Of a DNA stretch of 64,000 bases, positions 59,729 through 64,000 are shown in pieces (positions within the stretch are counted from its first letter, which is position 1; the number at the start of each line of letters is the position of its first letter). The notes beneath the pieces were generated by a model. That model ran no database searches. It had not been told where the DNA came from and worked only from the letters and a program-made list of their open reading frames with translations. The stretch is from assembly GCA_007922195.1 (NCBI GenBank), contig ML682024.1, positions 3,476,522 to 3,540,521 on the forward strand, read 5' to 3'. The position numbers and the translations under genes were made by a program. The DNA comes from Podocnemis expansa. Taxonomy: Eukaryota > Chordata > Testudines > Podocnemididae.

Positions 59729-62700
59729 ATGGCGACGGCTCTGAAGGCGATGTGGAGAGCAGCGCTGCTGGCGCCCCGTCTGGTGAGCGGGGCAGGGCGT
59801 TAAGAGAAGGAGTCACCGCTGTGGGAACATTGAATCGCGCGGGTCTCCCCAGCGCCCGGAGGCTGCTTTTGAATGGAGAACAGGAAGGGGCGGGGCGGGT
59901 AGAAGGGCAAAGCAGCCTCTTTATTGGACAGGAAAGGGGAGGAGGGCGGGACAGAAGATGAGAAGAGGCGCTGATTGGTCTCGACCGTGAATTCAGGCCC
60001 GCTAGCTTTATGTTTATTGGGGGAGGAGGGACCTGGGAGAGATGATTGTCAAGAGTCTTCATTCCTATTGGATGGGGCCTGGGGAATGGGCGGTACTGAT
60101 ACGTCCCAAAAGAGGCGGGGGGGAGGTGCCTCCGAACACGCGTCGGGGCGGGCTCCGTCATTCGAGGCCACTTCTGATTGGCTCGGCGCCAGCCAGTGGC
60201 GGGACAAACTGGAACAGCTGATTTGCATTGGGTGTGGCTCCCCTCTGTCTCCTCGGGGTGGCCTCTCCCGAACCTGCGGGGGGCGCCAGAGAGACTCCGC
60301 CCCCAGCTGTGGGCCTGTTGTGTTCGACATCTTCATTCACAAGCTGGGTGAGGGGCTAGATGGCTGGCTCAGTGAATTTGCAAATGACACCAAGCTGGGT
60401 GAATGATAGACACGCTGGAGGGCATGGATTGGATTCAGGGAGACCTAGAGAAATTAGAGTCTTGAGGCAAACAAAAGCTCATGAGGTGCAACAGGAACAA
60501 GTGCAAAGGCCTGCCCGTAGGATGGAAAAATCCCATGTACTGCTACAGGGTGGGGACTGATGGGCTAAACCTGGGGATAATGGTGGATGGGAAGTTGGAT
60601 ATGAGTCAACAGTGTGCCCTTGTTGCCAAAAAGGCCAAAGGCATAGTGGGCTGCATCAGTAGAAGTGTTGCCAGCAGATCGAGGGTTGTGATTATTCCCC
60701 CGCTGTATGGTGCTGGTGAGGCCACATCTGGAGTAGTGTGTCCAGTTTTGGGCTCTGCACTACAGAAAGGATGTTGACAAATTAGAAGAAGTCCAGTGGG
60801 GGCAACCAAAATGATTAGGTGGCTGGGCACATGACTTACGAGGAGAGACTGAACTGACTAGGCTTAGTTAGCCTCCAGAAGAGAAGGCTGAGGGGGGATT
60901 TGACAACCTTCAACTACTTGAAGGGGTGCTCTGAAAAGGAGGGAGCTAGGCTACTGTCAGCAGTAACAGGGAAAAGAACAAGGAGCAATGGTGTAAAGCT
61001 GCAGCTAGGGCAGTCAAGGTTGGATCGTAGGAAAAACTTTCTCACTAGGAGGGTGGTGAAGCATTGGAATGGGTTACCTCTAAGCTGCACAGCTGTGTGG
61101 CCATGCAGCCCCTGGTGCTCCCTGGTGCAGGGAATGCTGCCAGCCATGCACGGCCAGCAGCTGCAGTCCCTGCCCAGAGAGCTCCTCTGAGTTGGGAGTT
61201 TTTAAAACTCCTGCTCAGAGTAAGCGCTCACTGAGCATGCACAGGCTGTCTGCGCATGCTCAGTGAGGGCTCCTCCAGCTGGAGGAGCAGGCGGGAGCAG
61301 GATGTCGCTGCTTCAGTGGCTAGGTAAGGGGGCCCTAACTGCCCCCCTTCCAACTCCCGGGGGGTGGGGAAGAGGGGGTGGGTGTGGACCGTTGCAGCCA
61401 GAGGCTGCTCCACCCAACTGCTCACTGCAGTGGGGCAGAACAGCCAGCCTAGCCTACTCCCAGCCAGCTAGCTGTGCCTCCTCGGGGGGCAGAGGGGGCC
61501 AGTGCTGAGCTCCAATGTACAGGGTCAGGGCCCTGGAGCAGCCTGCTCCCAAAGAGTTTGGCCCTCTTTGCCCCCCCGCCCTCCCCGCAGCCTGAAGGGG
61601 CCTGATCCATAGCCTAGGGAGCCGGGGACGAAGTGGCCCAAACTCTTTGGGACCGGGTGCTCCCGGGCTGGGGGCAGGGCCTGGGCCCGTGCCCTGGGTC
61701 CCTCCCTTGGACAGCGACACCTGTGGCGCCAGCCCCCTCCGCCCAGGGGAGGCACAGTTGGCTGGGGGTAGGCTGAGTTGGCTGGTCCACCCCGCTGCTT
61801 GGAGGCTAGGCAGACAGCAGAGCTTGTGGCCTTGGTGGTCTGCAGCGCCCCGCTCCCCCACAGCAAGGAGAGCTGGGAGGGGGGCAGGACCAGGCCCGTG
61901 AGGGGCCCCATGCAGCAAGCAACCTATGTTGCTCAGCTGCATTCGGGCCTTAAAGCGAATATTGCTAGGGAGGTGGTGGAATCTCCATCTTTGGAAACAT
62001 TTAAGGCCTGGTTAGACAACCTTGGCTGGGATGATTCAGTGGGAGTGGTCCTGCTTTTAGCAGGGGGTTAGACTCGATGACCTCATGAGTTCCCTTCCAA
62101 CCCTATGATTCTGTGACTCCCAGCACCCACTGGGGCAAGCAACAGTGACATTCGCCATTCCACAGAGAACCCAGGAGCCTGGGTTCACAGCTCCTGCTCT
62201 GACCCACCCCCCCACATTTTTCTCCCCCCAGGTGCCCGCTGTTGATGGCAGGACCCTAACATCTGTGAGTGACCTGGTGGCAGCCAGACTCATCTCCCTG
62301 TGCACGAGGGCTGGGGTGATGGAAGCTGCATCCTGTTCTGGGTGCCCCTGCCAGGATGATGTAGAGGGTCAGCTTAGATCAGGGGTCTCAAACTCTAATC
62401 ACCATGAGGGCCATATGAGGACTAGTACATTAGCCCGAGGGCCACACCACAGAAACCTTTTCATACAATGATATTGCAAATATCAGTAATGATAGTGTCA
62501 TTGCAGGCTGCAGGAAATAGCTTTACGGGCTGCATGCGGCCCACAAGCCATTTGTTTGAGACCCCTGGCTTAAACCAGGCTTGGCTGGGTATCGGGAAGG
62601 CAGTCAGTCACCAGGCAGTGGAGCCCAGGGGCGTTATTCAGCAGCCTAAAAGGAAGGAGACAGTCCTGGGGCCCATGGCTCAGCTGTCAGAGTGAGGCCA

Positions 62701-64000
62701 GGCCAGGTTTCCCCAAGGAGAGGGTGAGCAGCCCCATCAGAAGGCAGAGCTGCAGGCCTGAAGGAGCAAGGCTGAGCACCAAAGCTGAGAGCATGCAGTA
62801 CTGGCTGCCAGGAAGCAGGGACGGATGGGGTGGTCAGGTTGGGGGTGGGCTGGGCTCAGGATGTCTGGATGGAAGATGGGGTGTTGCGGGGCATAGGGCA
62901 GGGTTGGGGGTGGGTTTAAGAATCAGAGACAGGGAACATGATCAGGAGGTATCCCTCAGACCTGGCTGCCATCACACTGGAGCTGTACTAACCCCCTTCT
63001 TCCTCTCTCATCTGTTCATCCTGCGACACCAGTTCACCCCTATCGTGAGTACTGTGCATAAGCTGTGGGGCCACAATGGGAAGGGAAGGAGACTGGGCCT
63101 AGCAGACTGGATACCTGGGTTGACTCCTGGCTCTGGGAGGGGAGTGTGGCTTAGTAGTTGGAGTGAGCAGGGGTTTGGAGCCTGGATTCTTGCATAAGCC
63201 ATAGAAGGAGAGTGGGCTCCAGGGGTCAGAGCAGGTGGGTAGGAGCCAAGATGCCTTGGTTCTTTCACCCTTCTCTCTCCCCGCAGCCTCCTCCAGCAAA
63301 GTACGGGGGGCGCCACACTGTGACCATGATCCCAGGTGATGGAATCGGGCCAGAGCTGATGCTGCATGTCAAGGAGGTATTCAGGTATGGGGGAATGGTG
63401 GCAGGAGCTTCCAGTCTGCTAACCCAGAGAGCCCGGGAACACAGAAGTTCTGGCTCCCCACCCCGACTCTGACTGCTGGCCCTGCTCGCTTGCCAGAGAA
63501 TGAAGGCATCCTCTCTCTCCCCTCCCTCAGGCAGGCCTGTGTCCCAGTTGACTTCGAGGAGGTGCTGGTGAGCTCAGACGCGGCGGAGGATGACATTCAT
63601 AACGCAGTCATGGCCATCCGCAGAAATCGTGTTGCCCTGAAAGGTCAGTCCTAGCACCAGGCAGGGAGGCCCCCAACCAGGCCTACCCCAGAGGGGCTGC
63701 ATCTGTGCCAGGGAGGGAGACCCCCCCATAACAAGCCCTGCCCCAAAGGGGAAATATCTGTTCAGGTTAACTAGTTTCTGTTTCTGGTTGACAGGAAACA
63801 TTGAAACTAACCACAACCTGCCGCCATCCCATAAGTCCCGTAACAATATCCTGCGGTGAGCAAGAGGGCTATCTCGGGGCAGGGAGGGAGGGGCACCAGG
63901 GGCTGTGGTGTGGGAGCATGGGGTGCTGACCATCCCTGAGGCTCTTACTTCCCTGTCCTGCCCCCCCCAGCACCAGCCTGGATCTGTACGCCAATGTGAT
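59729..64000 (+). CDS. IDH3G: NAD-dependent isocitrate dehydrogenase subunit gamma, 5' half (partial)
   Basis: Seven exons on the plus strand: 59729-59782, 62232-62264, 63033-63044 (12 nt), 63287-63384, 63531-63643, 63795-63855 and 63971-64000, which runs off the window. The protein begins [18 protein letters not shown], a basic amphipathic mitochondrial presequence. It then gives [20 protein letters not shown] and [24 protein letters not shown], and continues to [20 protein letters not shown] and [10 protein letters not shown]. All match IDH3G and its phase structure. IDH3G is a regulatory subunit of the alpha2-beta-gamma enzyme that converts isocitrate to 2-oxoglutarate in the TCA cycle. 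Intron 1 (2.4 kb) holds a CR1 copy with a nested insert. The 12-nt exon (F-T-P-I) is in frame whether used or skipped, so its use is less certain. Confidence 0.94.
59923..60231 (+). promoter_or_regulatory. Array of six ATTGG motifs in IDH3G intron 1
   Basis: ATTGG occurs at 59923, 59974, 60016, 60067, 60177 and 60227, all in one orientation, in CpG-rich DNA immediately after exon 1. This is the NF-Y core in reverse. Confidence 0.45.
60310..62115 (+). mobile_element. CR1 LINE 3' part, split by an insertion
   Basis: Decayed CR1 frames include [14 protein letters not shown] and [10 protein letters not shown] (catalytic FADDT changed to FANDT), then [24 protein letters not shown]. The element ends in 'gagttcccttccaacccta' and 'tgattctgtga' after the nested insert at 61080-61966. 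Same orientation and family as 53205-54690. Confidence 0.85.
61080..61966. mobile_element. GC-rich insertion of ~0.89 kb nested in CR1
   Basis: CR1 sequence stops after 'attggaatgggttacct' and resumes at 'agggaggtggtggaatctcc', which are adjacent in the other CR1 copy (compare about 54515-54553). The insert has no recognised coding region and no clear target duplication. It contains 'tgagcatgc' words also found inside the hAT element at 56674-57256. Confidence 0.6.
62380..62567. mobile_element. hAT-type miniature element, copy 2
   Basis: Perfect terminal repeats 'caggggtctcaaac' and 'gtttgagacccctg'. Flanks gcttagat and gcttaaac match at six of eight positions. The interior is nearly the same as 38922-39110. 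It lies in an IDH3G intron. Confidence 0.85.
63129..63195 (+). repeat. tRNA-derived SINE fragment
   Basis: 'gctctgggaggggagtgtgg' and 'cttagtagttggagtgagca' followed by 'ggagcctggattctt', a diverged copy of the dispersed tRNA-Glu-like repeat. Confidence 0.5.

Noticed and set aside
60360..61190. Additional coding exons in IDH3G intron 1
   Set aside because: The frames are decayed CR1 sequence.

Overview
This is vertebrate nuclear DNA: GC-rich, compact, with short introns, GT/AG splice sites, CpG-rich promoters and interspersed repeats (CR1-type LINEs, hAT miniature elements, tRNA-derived SINEs). The gene set is the amniote counterpart of the human Xq28 L1CAM-AVPR2 neighbourhood. The CR1 tails, the tRNA-derived short repeats and the hAT families point to a non-avian sauropsid. 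A turtle is most likely and a crocodilian is possible; this is inference from repeat style, not a database match.

Layout, left to right: ARHGAP4 5' exons (minus, 1-2020); a NUDT16/NUDT16L1-like Nudix gene (minus, 2892-4031); NAA10 (minus, 6668-9323); AVPR2 (minus, 10603-11861); a repeat-filled intergenic stretch (11.9-15.9 kb); PDZD4 (minus, 16511-21689); a degenerate ~45-bp minisatellite (22.84-23.66 kb); L1CAM (minus, 28 coding exons, 25108-43551, with a likely non-coding first exon near 48.7 kb); an AT-rich, gene-free block (49.4-51.5 kb); SSR4 (minus, 52375-59073); a 655-bp bidirectional promoter; and the 5' half of IDH3G (plus, 59729 to the window end).

The genes are not an operon-like pathway. 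They are a conserved neighbourhood: Rho-GAP signalling, nucleotide hydrolysis, N-terminal acetylation, water-balance GPCR signalling, PDZ scaffolding, neural adhesion, ER translocon and TCA cycle. SSR4 and IDH3G share a divergent promoter, as in human. From remembered human gene order, two blocks, L1CAM-PDZD4 and NAA10-ARHGAP4, lie in opposite orientation here, and the Nudix gene between NAA10 and ARHGAP4 has no counterpart I know of at the human locus.

Seven reading-frame breaks in otherwise intact genes all fall inside C/G homopolymers: one in the Nudix gene, three in PDZD4 and three in L1CAM. Six need one base fewer and one needs one base more. After these single-base allowances every exon phase closes and L1CAM comes to 1257 codons plus stop. 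Assembly error is therefore the likeliest explanation. I found no CRISPR array and no free-standing RNA gene. The most notable non-genic structure is a near-perfect 96-bp hairpin in the intron just downstream of the L1CAM RSLE microexon.
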